A DNA stretch of 64,000 bases. It comes from Eunapius fragilis. Taxonomy: Eukaryota > Porifera > Demospongiae > Spongillida > Spongillidae. A program made the position numbers and the translations under genes. The notes beneath the pieces are model-generated. The model made no database searches. It saw only the letters and a program-made list of their open reading frames with translations, and was not told the origin of the DNA. The DNA lies in assembly GCA_963681505.1 (NCBI GenBank), contig OY811973.1, positions 13,142,268-13,206,267 of the forward strand, read 5' to 3'. Shown here piece by piece: positions 51,690-62,948 of the stretch (its first letter is position 1; each line of letters begins with the position of its first letter).

Positions 51690-54413
51690 AAACTCTTGAT
51701 TTTCTCTGATAGTCAGTTGATCCAGCTATACTCACAACCTGATTCGTTGAAGAAATAACTTGTGGTTAATAAGTTATGCTTATTTACACCATAACACTTC
51801 AAAATTAATATCAAGCATTTGTATAATGACGTGTGCGGATGTAGATGCTCCCTTCTGCTCAAACGCCAGCGTCACTGAAACCACGTGCACTGTTTGTGGT
51901 TGTTCTGCCGCCGCTCCATCGAACAGTGTGCTTTCTAGTCCTTTATCATTGAGTACAGTACTAGTACCATGTAGAATGGTGGTGGGGGGGGGGGGGGGGG
52001 GGGGGGGGTTTACGGGAGATCTAGGAAGCGTTGCCAATTGACATACAATATGTGTTCGAGCTTAATGGAGCTTAGCCCCAATTAATCACACTCGAGGAGA
52101 CCACGCCATTGCCTAGGTCTACTGTTGCTGTCGCTGTCACTGTCGTTTGACGCATCATGCAGTGCTGCATGCCACTTTGGTCACCTATAGCCTACATGTA
52201 TGTCATCCATCCATACTGAAGAACTACATCCGTCGCTTTCTGCGGCTCCCTCGGTATCTAAGCAGGGTTGCTTAGCTTGACGCTTTCGAGTGTAATGCAA
52301 TCGGACGGTAAGTGAGCGTAGATTGTCGACGCCGTGGATATTGTTCCACAGATCCATCTGACAGTGTAAATTCTACTCCTTGAGCTACCAGAAACCTGCC
52401 CTTCCTTGCCATACGTCGCCTGAGTTGAGTTAATTTTGCTCACTAGTATATCGCCGGCGGCAAATGGCGGTTTCGCCGTATTTACACTGTAATACCGGTT
52501 TTTGAGCAAGCCAAACCTGTTTTAATCGCGGCAGTATCGCTGATCTGTATGATCTTGAATCTAGTGAAACACTAATATAAAATAAAGCACCAAGTTTACA
52601 TCATTCTTTTAGAAAGTGGCCATCCTTAAATAAGGATTGCGGGAGATGAAACATTAAGCAGTAGTGGTTGCATGTTAAAACTTTCATTCAAGAAGGGAAC
52701 AACACACTCTTGTCAACAGCAATAAAGCTGGACAGAGCAGGCTAGTGGTAGTACTCAACGATCAAGAAACAGACTATTCTCGCGAGGCTGTGGGCGCTCG
52801 CCGTTCTTTTGCGAGTAAATTCACATTCCCTTCGAAAAAATGCAAGTTGTCAACCAAACGCGTGGTGCACATCACTATACTTGGACGCTAAAATGTAAGG
52901 AATGTGCTACAAGTTCATGGGAGCCCCCAGCTTTTCTGGAAGGGAGGGGGGGGGGGGGGGGGGGGGTCAGGATAGGGCAAGGGACGCCATTTGACAGCCG
53001 CGATTACGTTGTCCGCTTTCGGCAGATTCAACCAGTGGTGAGGGGGGGGAGGAGGGGGTGCTGATGTCAGCTTTCGGCCGATTCAATCAATGAGGTGTCC
53101 GCGCTTTCGGCAGATTCAACCAGTGGACGGCGGGTGCTGTCTGCTTTCAGCCAATTCAGCCAGTGGGGGTGCGCATGTATGTTAACTTTTATTACAAGGG
53201 GAGGGGGGGGGGGGGGGGGGGGCGCCATTCAGTCCCGAAGGGGCGGGCCATGGCCCCCCCGCCCCCCCCCCACTGGGGACGCCCATGGCAAGCCAGTATG
53301 TACTAGCTTGCATAGCGGATCATCCCCTACGGACGGCCCCTATGAATTTATAATGAGCTGACTTTCATTATCTTAATTAACAACCAATCAACAGATACAC
53401 TGTATATGTACTGTACTTCCCGGGACGTATGCCACATGCAATCCTAGTCATGTAAGTAGAAAGGCAGAGGGAGTAAGACAGCTCCCACCAGGGGTAGGGG
53501 TACATACATACTTACATGTACATACATACCTCCCTCCTGTCTGGATGAATATGTGTACATATCATGCTCATAGGCACCTTGTACAAAGGTGTGTGTGTGT
53601 GGGGGGGGGGGGGGGGGGGGATGTGGGGGAAATCCACACATAGACTACATGCATGCTGTCACAGCCAGCCAATGCCACACTCTCAATCCTAGTCATGTAA
53701 GAGGGTGGAGTGAGTCAAGTGGCATATAAGGACATAACGACCATTGCATGATATTCAACAAACAATTCAACCCATTCATACAACGTATTGTAAACTAATG
53801 TCTGTGAGGATAGAGTTAAAAGCCTCCTCATTAGTCCTGCCATACCTCTCTCGCCACATAAACTCATCGAGATAACTGGCAAGTTGATGGCTGTGCACAC
53901 CCTTCATAGTCTTGAATTTTGGTTACGGGGTGAGCGCGTTATTGGCAAAACAAGAATGGCACGCTAAAATACAACCATTTTTAAGTTGGGGTAACGGATT
54001 TCAGAAAGAATCACCCGTCGATTCACTAGATACTGTCCCACAAAAAAGAGCGCACTCAACATTGGAAATTTTCGCTGAACTTAGGCAAAAATAAAATCAC
54101 GCGGAGAACTCTGAGTCTCGATCCTGAAACACTTGTTAAAATACACATATACAATAACCTGCTTGCGTACTACAGTGAAACGTGCTTATCCATCTTTGTT
54201 CCAAAACGCCAGCGAATTTTCGTACCCCTTTCACACTTCGATGTACGTGTTCACAGTAGGTCGGATGGCACACTATGGCTCACGTGACGCGTTGCCAATT
54301 TATATATTATCTCTGGTATCTGTTAGCACCAGGTGTTAGTGCCAGCACCTAGTGCTTGGCACAGGTGCTGAGATAGCACTAGGTGCCCTGTGCTGACACC
54401 CACTATTTTTCAG
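51690..54413. other. Spacer upstream of gene E
   Basis: A minus-strand frame 52509-52258 (NTAKPPFAAGDILVSKINST, SSRSRIYTVRW) looks coding-like but is unassigned. Poly-G tracts occur at 51983-52008, 52946-52967, 53202-53222 and 53601-53621. At 53015-53165 there are four degenerate copies of CTTTCGGCAGATTCAACCAG. The first exon and signal peptide of gene E may lie here or in the gap. Confidence 0.45.
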
Positions 54414-55051
54414 GCTATACCAGCAACCAGCTGATCATTTATAAGCCACTTCAAAACATGATTGCGTATGATGGAGACACTAGTGTCACGTTTGCTATTG
54501 TTGCAGCAAGCTTAGGGCCAACCGCATATTCTTACTCAATTCTGTCAGCACCTCCTGGATCACAGTTCATGGCTACAGGGGGGCTAGGGCAGGCAGCCAT
54601 CGTGAATATAGCAGGACCTGTGACAGTGAATGATGATGGAACTGTGGTGCAGTGTATTGTGAACTATGGTGCTTTTCAAGTAGCAACCTATGCGGCCACG
54701 CTTACAGTGTTAGGTAAGGTGATGGTCCCTGTGGCACTATATGTCCTTTAATCCAATACCCTCTGAACACAGGGGCTCCATCATTGACCCCATCTCCCAG
54801 CAACACCAGTGTGTTTGCCTTTCAAGGAGAGGGTTTGGCCCTGAGCTGTGCATACAGAGCCACTCCTGGTATTACACTGACGTGGTACAAAGATGGAGCA
54901 GTACTCGGCAGTACTTCCCGCCTACAGATAGCTGCCTCATCTCTGAGCATTGCTTCTCAGTTGGTGAATGACTCTGGAATGTACCAGTGCTCCGTGTCCA
55001 ATGGAAGCAATTCTGTTTGGTGGCAGTGGGCCGTGGGTGTGAGAGCACCAG
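54414..55051 (+). CDS. Gene E exons Ig1 and Ig2
   Basis: Ig1 (300 bp) and Ig2 (279 bp) are separated by a 59-bp intron, typical of compact invertebrate genes. Ig1 has strand F as DDGTVVQCIVNYGA and ends with YAATLTVLG, but no Cys partner. Ig2 ends VWWQWAVGVRAPG at donor CACCAG|GTATGG; the following intron is built from repeats that copy this junction. Confidence 0.82.
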
Positions 55052-58000
55052 GTATGGAGAGGGAGGGGTTATGGGAGCACCATGTTTGAAGAGGGAGGGT
55101 TATGGGAGCACCATGTGTGAAGAGGGAGGGGTTATGGGAGCACCATGTGTGAAAGAGGGAGGGATTATGGGAGCACCATGTGTGAAAGAGAGAGGGTTAT
55201 GGGAGCACCATGTGTGAACAGGGAGGAGGGGTTGTGGGAGCACCATGTGTGAAAAAGGGAGGGATTATGGGAGCACCATGTGTGAAAGAGGGAGGGTTAT
55301 GGGAGCACCATGTATGAACAGGGAGGGTTGTGTGAGCACCAGGTATGGAGAGGGAGGGGTTATGGGAGCACCATGTGTGAAGAGGGAGGGGTTGTGGGAG
55401 CACCATGTGTGAAGAGGGGGGTTGTGTGAGCACCATGTGCAAAGAGGGAGGGGTTGTGGGAGCACCATGTGGAACAGGGAGGGTTGTGTGAGCACCAGGT
55501 ATGGAGAGGGATTGGTTATGGGAATATCGGGTATGAAGTGGGAGGGGTTATGGGAGCACCATGTGGGAAGAGGGAGGGGTTGTGGGAGCACCATGTATGG
55601 AGAGGGAGGGATTGTGGGAGCACCATGTATGGAGAGGGAGGGATTGTGGGCACCAGGTATGAAGTGGGAGGGGTTATGGGAGCACACCAGGTGTGGACCA
55701 GGCATATGTGGGTAGGAATAGAAGGTTCTTATTGAGCACATGGAAATGGTCTAAGCCTCCACCTTTGTGTCCTACCTCCTCCCCAGTCCTAAAGCTTCAG
55801 CCCCAGAATTTAGTGTCTCCACTGGTGAAGCCAGTGGGCAGCAATGTTACCCTCACCCTCCAAGTCCAGGCTGACCCCCCAGCTAATGTCCTCTGGTACT
55901 TCAATGGCTCTGTCATCCAGACTAACAATGTCTACCAGATCACCACCATCCCAGCTGATAACACAACTGGCTCCATCTTGTACAACACCTCTCTGGCCAT
56001 TTATTCATTGGACTTATCCACTCAAGGGTACTACTTTGCATCATTCTCTGCCAAAACAGTGCTAAACTCCTCTGCTGTCTTTGTCACCCCTGAAGGTAAG
56101 GTCACACTCTATTGTCATACGGTCACCTCCCCTCCTCCCCCTGCTGTCTCTCTGGTCCCACAGTTCCTCCCAGCATAATTAGCTTCACTGCCATGCCTCA
56201 ATGTATCACTGTGGGCTCCACCATCCAGCTAGTGTGTACTGTCTATGGCTACCCCGTCCCTGTTCCTCTGATCACCAGTGCTGTTACCCAAACTGGGCGC
56301 ACCTCACAGACATCAAACACACTCACCATAACAGGTCTTCTTACAACGGATGCAACTGTGTACTCCTGCCAGATTCCAAGTGAACCAAAGCTTGACCTGA
56401 CTGTTAGCTTGTGCCGTAAGATCATCCTGCCACATTTAAGCTGCTAACCCACCACCTCCCTCTCCCAACTCCTCCCTCTCCCACCTCCATCCCCTCCTCC
56501 TTCCATCCTTTCCTCCCTCCGTCCCCTCTGTCCCTCCATTCCCTCCATCCCCTCCCCTCTCCCTCCCCTTACTTCATCCCCTCCTCCCTCCCCATCCTTC
56601 ATCCCCTCCCCTCTCCCTCCCCTTCCTTCATCCCCTCCCCTCTCCCTCCCCTTCCTTCATCCCCTCCCATCTCCCTCCCTTCTTTCATCCCCTCCCCGCT
56701 CCCTCCATTCCCTTCATCCCCTCCCCTCTCCCTCCCCTCCCTTCATCCCCTCCCCTCTCCCTCCCCTTCCTTCATCCCCTCCCATCTCCCTCCCTTCTTT
56801 CATCCCCTCCCATCTCCCTCCCTTCCTTCATCCCCTCCCCGCTACCTCCATTCCCTTCATCCCCTCCCCTCTCCCTCCCCTTCCTTCATCCCCTCCCCTT
56901 CCTTCATCCCCTCCCCTCTCCCTTCCCTTCCTTCATCCCCTCCCCTCTCCCCCCCCCCATCCTTCATCCCCTCCCATCTCCCTCTCCTTCCTTCATCCCC
57001 TCTCCCTCCCCTTCCTTCATCCCCTCCCCTCTCCCTCCCCTCTCCCTCCCCTTCCTTCATCCCCTCCCCTCTCCTCCCTTCCTTCATCCCCTCCCCTCTC
57101 CCTCTCCTTCCTTCATTCCTCCCCTCTCCCTCCCCTTCCTTCATCCCCTCCCCTCTCCCTCCCCATCCTTCATCCCCTCCCCTCTCCCTCCCCTTCCTTC
57201 ATCCCCTCTTCTCTCCCTCCCCTTCCTTCATCCCCTCCCCTCTCCTCCCTTCCTTCATCCCCTCCCCTCTCCCTCCCTTCCTTCATCCCCTCCCCTCTCC
57301 CTCTCCTTCCTTCATTCCTCCCCTCTCCCTCCCCTTCCTTCATCCCCTCCTCTCTCCCTTCCCTTCCTTCATCCCCTCCCCTCTCCCCCCATCCTTCATC
57401 CCCTCCCATCTCCCTCTCCTTCCTTCATCCCCTCCCCTCTCCCTCCCTTCCTTCATCCCTTCCCTCTCCCTCTCCTTCCTTCATTCCTCCCCTCTCCCTC
57501 CCCTTCCTTCATCCCCTCCCCTCTCCCTCCCCATCCTTCATCCCCTCCCCTCTCCCTCCCCTTCCTTCATCCCCTCTTCTCTCCCTCCCCTTCCTTCATC
57601 CCCTCCCCTCTCCTCCCTTCCTTCATCCCCTCCCCTCTCCCTCCCTTCCTTCATCCCCTCCCCTCTCCCTCTCCTTCCTTCATTCCTCCCCTCTCCCTCC
57701 CCTTCCTTCATCCCCTCCCCTCTCCCTTCCCTTCCTTCATCCCCTCCCCTCTCCCCCCATCCTTCATCCCCTCCCATCTCCCTCTCCTTCCTTCATCCCC
57801 TCCCCTCTCCCTCCCCTTCCTTCATCCCCTCCCATCTCCCTCCCCTTCCTTCATCCCCTCCCCTCTCCCCCCATCCTTCATCCCCTCCCATCTCCCTCTC
57901 CTTCCTTCATCCCCTCCCCCTCCCTCCCCTTCCTTCATCCCCTCCCATCTCCCTCCCCTTCCTTCATCCCCTCCCCTCTCCCCTCTCCCCCCCCCATCCT

Positions 58001-58377
58001 TCATCCCCTCCCCTCCCCCCTCTCCCCCCCCCCCCATCCTTCATCCCCTCCCATCTCCCTCCCCTTCCTTCATCCTCCTACTTTTAGCCTTTCTAACACT
58101 GACAGGGCAGTCTATGGCCACTGAGGGTAGCACCATTATGCTAACATGTCAGTCCTCCGTTCCTAACCTGGTCATCACCTGGTACAGGAATGGGGTCAAT
58201 ATCAGCACCACGTTCATAGCCCCCAACCAGGCTGTGCTGTCATCCATATTCACTACAAGTGCAGTTGGTGGCACCTACTGGTGTTCTGGGGGTGTGGTCA
58301 ATAGCAACAACCTCACCATCACAGTGGTTACAAGAAGTGAGCTCGTGTGTGTATGGTGTGTGTGCATTGCTCGAGCT

Positions 58378-58451
<74 letters not shown>

Positions 58452-58750
58452 ATTTTGGGTTGTCATAACAACATGGAGCATCATAGCTGCAGGTAATCTT
58501 TGGTTTATGTTTAGTACCATGTCACACTCCCTCCTCCCCTCCTCCCTCTCCGTGTACAGCTTCTCCGTTACCAAAGGGTGCCATCATTGGTATCATAATC
58601 TTCGCTGCATGGTCCTGGCTCAGCATCCATTACAAGTTTATGTCTCATAGCCTCCATTACCACCTCCAGTGTATGGTCCTGTCTTACAGCCATCACTTGT
58701 CTCATAGCCTTCACTACACACTCATGTCCCATGCCCTTCCTTCACTATAA
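54414..58750 (+). CDS. Receptor gene E: five Ig-like exons and a probable transmembrane exon
   Basis: Exons, all AG/GT and phase 1-1: 54414-54713, 54773-55051, 55787-56095, 56164-56415, 58088-58336; then a probable last exon 58560-58750 (TAA). Ig2 is a standard I-set type (GLALSCAYRA, LTWYKDGA, NDSGMYQC). Ig4 has IQLVCTVYG and TVYSCQ; Ig5 has IMLTCQSS, VITWYRNGV and GTYWCSG. Ig1 lacks the first core Cys (TSVTFAIVAA) but has VVQCIV. Ig3 lacks both (VTLTLQVQ, LWYFNGS, GYYFASF). The last exon reads PLPKGAIIGIIIFAAWSWLS, a likely membrane span, followed by a His/Ser-rich tail of low complexity. The first exon is missing. It differs from the A/B family and is a classic multi-Ig adhesion or immune-type receptor. 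Confidence 0.78.
55052..55690. repeat. 33-bp minisatellite starting at the Ig2 splice donor
   Basis: About 19 units of roughly 33 bp (GGGTTATGGGAGCACCATGT then GTGAAGAGGGAG). The first unit is the exon end itself, and some units (about 55338, 55491, 55654) retain CACCAGGTAT, a copy of the donor site. Confidence 0.92.
55787..56415 (+). CDS. Gene E exons Ig3 and Ig4
   Basis: Ig3 (309 bp) keeps the Ig core Trp (NVLWYFNGS) and a strand F Tyr (GYYFASF) but both core Cys are replaced by apolar or small residues. Ig4 (252 bp) keeps VCTV and YSCQ but has no Trp in the usual place. The intron between them is 68 bp. Confidence 0.8.
56447..58078. repeat. 1.6-kb homopyrimidine minisatellite in gene E intron
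   Basis: Almost pure C/T on the plus strand: units of about 29-30 bp such as CCCCTCCCCTCTCCCTCCCC then TTCCTTCAT, with larger repeated blocks (about 57130-57420 resembles 57500-57790, offset about 368). Glu/Gly-rich frames on the minus strand are artefacts. Confidence 0.95.
58088..58750 (+). CDS. Gene E exons Ig5 and probable transmembrane exon
   Basis: Ig5 (58088-58336) is a complete Ig domain with Cys, Trp and YWC. The intron after it holds a GT microsatellite (58379-58448). The exon 58560-58750 opens with GAIIGIIIFAAW, a good start of a membrane helix, but the rest is rich in His and Ser and lies in a degenerate ATGTCTCATAGCC-type repeat that continues noncoding to about 59000, so the tail is doubtful. 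Confidence 0.65.
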
Positions 58751-59116
58751 GTTCAGAGTGAGGTATAACCACAGCTGGGCAGAAGTTTTGTCTGGATTTA
58801 CACTCTGCACACACACAGATGTACTAACCACACACCATTTTTCATCATCTGCATGTCTCACCCCTTTCAGATTTAAAAATTGTAAACACACACACAGACA
58901 TGCATAACCTCACATGCTCATGCCTTTCACTACATGTTCATGTCTCATACCTCAACTACACCCCCTTGTCTCATGCCTTTCACTACATGGTCATGTCTCA
59001 TAGCTTCCTCTTGATCACTAGATAGTTATATCTCATTGCCTCCAGTACATTTATGCTTTTTGTTGTAGGCAGTGCTTCATCTACTAAAGTGTATGTGTGT
59101 TGTGTATGTATGTGTT

Positions 59117-59170
<54 letters not shown>

Positions 59171-60012
59171 GTGTGTGTGCGCGTGTGCATACGGTGGCCC
59201 TGGAGGTAACGCTCAAGACACAAACCCTGTTTCGCCCAAAGCAATGACGCAATTACATTTGGACTGTAGGCAATCACGAGAATTGCCTCAAGGCGATGAC
59301 GCAATTAGCTCTAGAGTGATGACGTTGTTAGCATTTAGTCTCAAACCGATTTAGCCTCAACGAGAACTATGGAATGGACAAACTTGTCATATGTGTGCAC
59401 GTGCGTGTTTACGGTGTCACATGATGGAGAGATGCTTCACAACGATTAGTTTTCTAAAAAGTGCTTGGTCTTATGACATGGAACCAATCACGTTTTTTTA
59501 AATGACATTGATAATACAACATCAATGCTACATATATCTGGTATTTTGAATAAGAAACTAGCAGCATGGAGGAATTGCAATTATTCATAGCTGAATCATT
59601 ACAACCAATGAATTGGGTAATTTGTGATTATAATGATGTACAATTACATAACTATTAATGCAGTATGCACACATTTGTTGAGGTGAATCTCGAGCAAAAA
59701 GTGGTCAGTCCATAGCCTGAGTGGCCTGACTGACTGCTGTGGCCTGACCTAAGCATCTTTCACTTCGCCTTACCTGTATTGACAAAAACATTGACATTGC
59801 TTTTTTTATGTACTTTGGATGTGATGTGACATGGTAACATAACTATGTACACATGACCTCACATACAGAGTATGAATAATCATATTCTGAGCATTGCCAG
59901 TGTCAATGTTTTCGCTGATAGAATGCCATACCAGGCCATACAATAAAAGTGAAGGCATCAAAACTCAACTCTTCAACACTTATTAATTTCTCTCCCCTCC
60001 ACACCCTCCCAG
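58751..60012. other. Spacer or intron, no gene recognised
   Basis: Contains a GT microsatellite at 59117-59180, degenerate CTCATGCCTTTCACTACATG-type repeats up to about 59000, and no convincing exon. Confidence 0.5.
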
Positions 60013-60414
60013 ATTCCTCCCAGACCTTGCCATGTCAGCTCACAGGAGGGACCAACTGTCCCACGAAGATATGTCCTAACACTGCTGTCAACTACACATG
60101 TAATGTTGGCAGCTATGCTGGGAACACACTGTGGGGTGTGCCTTCAGTGGGAGGCTGTGCAGGGACTTCACTCATACTGGCTCAGGGTCCTCCAGCACCT
60201 GGTCAATCCTGTCTCAATACATTTTCAAGTGCCACATGTGGACCCTACACAGCAACCAACACACCTCCTCTTATTAATAACCTCTTCTGTCTTGCCTCCA
60301 CCCTCTCTGTGGTGGTCACACCAGCAATGGATGGTCTGGTGGTCTCATGTTCCAGCTACAATACAGTGACATATGCAACCACCCCTATTGGGAATGCAAC
60401 TATATCAGTCCTTG
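60013..60414 (+). CDS. Family Ig-like exon of a further A/B-type gene (gene D)
   Basis: A 402-bp phase 1-1 exon, acceptor CTCCCAG, donor GTAAGC (134 codons). It shares the Cys framework of the A and B exons: KICPNTAVNYTCNVG, NTLWGVPSVGGC, SATCGPYTA, FCLASTLSVVVTPAMDGLVV and SCSS. Its 3' end matches the relic at 7178-7217 in gene A. No FN3, transmembrane or tail exon follows within the remaining 3.6 kb, so the rest is beyond the window or lost. Confidence 0.8.
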
Positions 60415-61130
60415 GTAAGCCATGGTGTGTATTGAACATTAAATAATACTTGAACCATTGTACATCATTATATAGAACAAACATAATAAGTTCTCTTACA
60501 TTCGGTCTCGTTTGCATTACAGAAGCTAAATTTCAAATGATTTTAATATGACATGATTCGCTCAAGGAGATAGAATAGCTGAGTTAAGGACTCTTAAGAT
60601 TTTTTCTTTGCTGCTGACTTCACTGCTGGAACTGTTTCGAGAATGATAGTGTTTCAATTGGAGTCATTCATGTCAGATGTAATGATGTAGGACTTCCTGG
60701 CGATTTATCACCTGCAACTCAAATTAGTTTTGTAAAACATTTGTTTACTAAATTTTACTCATATTCATTTAAGTATCAGGCAATAAGTTGGCAGGAAGTG
60801 GACCTGTGTATGCCGGCCGTTAGGGTATCAAGTGTTTACATCATTGGTACAAGTGTTTACATCATAGGTACAAGTGTTTATAGTTCTAAATGCAACTCCA
60901 ATGAATACAAGGTAAGACTTTAGTTTTACCTTGTATTCATTTGAGTGTCAGGCTGCAATAAATGAAGTCATGCTGTTATGCCAGCTGTTAGGGTAGTCCT
61001 GAATTAGATTCTCATTTGTATATTTAAACATTGTAATTGACCATCTCAACATACAATACCATGGTGAAGCTGTTGGAAACCATAAAGAACCCAGGGGGTA
61101 GCTAACAAGGTGGGCAGGCTGAAATTAATA
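60415..61130. other. Intron or spacer with small repeats
   Basis: A 21-bp triple repeat (AAGTGTTTACATCAT) at about 60829-60880 and a hairpin at about 60898-60945 (AATGAATACAAGGTAA and its complement). No exon recognised. Confidence 0.5.
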
Positions 61131-61149
61131 TTTGCTCAGTGTGTGCCAT

Positions 61150-61660
61150 TCCTCAAGTCTGTGAGTCCTGAGGGGGACAAGTCTGTGAGTCCTGAGGGGG
61201 ACAAGTATGTGAGTCCTGAGGGGGACAAGTCTGTGAGTCCTGAGGGGGACAAGTCTGTGAGTCGTGAGGGGGACAAGTCTGTGAGTCGTGAGGGGGACAA
61301 GTCTGTGAGTCGTGAGGGGGACAAGTCTGTGAGTCCTGAGGGGGACAAGTATGTGAGTCCTGAGGGGGACAAGTCTGTGAGTCCTGAGGGGGACAAGTCT
61401 GTGAGTCCTGAGGGGGACAAGTCTGTGAGTCCTGAGGGGGACAAGTCTGTGAGTCCTGAGGGGGACAAGTATGTGAGTCCTGAGGGGGACAAGTCTGTGA
61501 GTCCTGAGGGGGACAAGTCTGTGAGTCCTGAGGGGGACAAGTCTGTGAGTCGTGAGGGGGACAAGTCTGTGAGTCGTGAGGGGGACAAGTCTGTGAGTCA
61601 TGAGGGGGACAAGTATGTGAGTCCTGAGGGGGACAAGTCTGTGAGTCCTGAGGGGGATAA
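61150..61660. repeat. 24-bp minisatellite (SPEGDKSV frame)
   Basis: About 21 copies of GTGAGTCCTGAGGGGGACAA plus GTCT. The plus frame reads SPEGDKSV and stays open (61110-61766), but minus-strand frames are open too. A GTGAGT donor-like hexamer occurs in every unit. Confidence 0.92.
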
Positions 61661-61779
61661 GCAGTTGTGGGAACAAGAAAATAATTTATATAATTACATG
61701 TACATACGCACATTTAGCTTTCAGGCAGCTAAATTATGTAGGTATGTAATGTTTGGGCATTTATAAGATAGTGAAAGAA

Positions 61780-62400
61780 CCCTCCAGTTCAGGTTTTATC
61801 CATTTGGACAAGCTCTTCTCTAAATCTCATAGGTTACCCTGGCCCTTTGCCTTGAGGTTGGTCTCACCATCTTTTTGCTGCCTTCCACGCTCATAACCAA
61901 CAGCTCTTTTGTGAGCTTGGGGCTTGCTATAGTCGTATCTTCCCTGCAAGTGGAAGATTGTTCAGCCTAATAGCTTTCTGCAGTTGCAGCTCATCAACCC
62001 TGGCAAGCACACCGTCACCAGAGATGTTCCCCTTACCATGTCCCCAGATTTCCATCACTGATGAATAAGGGTGTTTACATTTGAAGTCAACTCTGGATGC
62101 ATGCACATTCTCGTGTGGACCTAACCATCATAAAAGTTAGGCTCAAAGTTACAGCAGTTATTCGAGGACCGATCAATAGCACCTTCTCTGACAGATAAGT
62201 CCATCCTGGACAGAAGCTCATTGGCTTCATCGCATTACTGAGCACATCTTTAGGTATAGCAACTCCACCACACATGTGGTTCATAAGCAGCTTCTGCCTT
62301 CCCATATCCCCTTCAATACTGTTTCTCGCAGTTACTCATGCCCTTGTATAGACTCCTATCCTTCCTTGCTTGCACACATGTGCCTTAATAACACAGTACC
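61780..62400 (-). pseudogene. Coding-like minus-strand relic, unassigned
   Basis: Fragments GNISGDGVLARVDELQLQKA (about 62040-61960) and GGVAIPKDVLSNAMKPMSFC (about 62270-62190) read like remnants of a protein-coding element in different frames. No family recognised. Confidence 0.35.
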
Positions 62401-62762
62401 AGTGAAGTTGAACCCATAGGGGTACTCAGTGAACAGGCATGGCATGAAGAAATTGGTGACTGGTGGCACTTACAGACCAAGACTGCGGAAGAACTGGATC
62501 TCCTGCTTTACCATCAGTAGTGATGTAATTATCTCCATAGAACTCAGCTAATGGTGGGGATCACAGCAGTACAATATGGAGCCCTAAAATCTAGCTTCAC
62601 CAGTAGCACAGTTGTGTTGCAAACAGAGATGGTCATAAGAGCTACAGCAAACTATTAGTAGAGGGGTGGAGACCTTCCTGCCACCATTGCCCGCACCAGA
62701 CAGGCAGGTGTGTGTGCTGGTGCGAACGTCACACACATCTTTGCCACTCTGCCTTTTCAATG

Positions 62763-62948
62763 ACATCGTCCTCTGGGTGTACATCCTCCTCTGGGTGTAC
62801 ATCCTCCTCTGGGTGTACATTCTCCTCTGGGTGTACATCCTCCTCTAGGTGTACATCCTCCTCTGGGTGTACAGCCTCCTCTGGGTGTACATCCTCCTCT
62901 AGGTGTACATCCTCCTCTGTGTGTACATCCTCCTCTGTGTGTACATGG
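62763..62948. repeat. 18-bp tandem repeat
   Basis: About eleven copies of CTCTGGGTGTACATCCTC with single-base variants. Confidence 0.9.

Noticed and set aside
51353-51709. Val/Cys frames running into the N gap
   Set aside because: They are GT-microsatellite translation plus unknown bases.
56857-58037. Glu/Gly/Arg-rich minus-strand frames
   Set aside because: Translation of a polypurine strand; no coding context.
59063-59090. Small exon GCAGTGCTTCATCTACTAAA after TTGTTGTAG
   Set aside because: The acceptor is plausible but no donor gives the phase needed by gene E or D.
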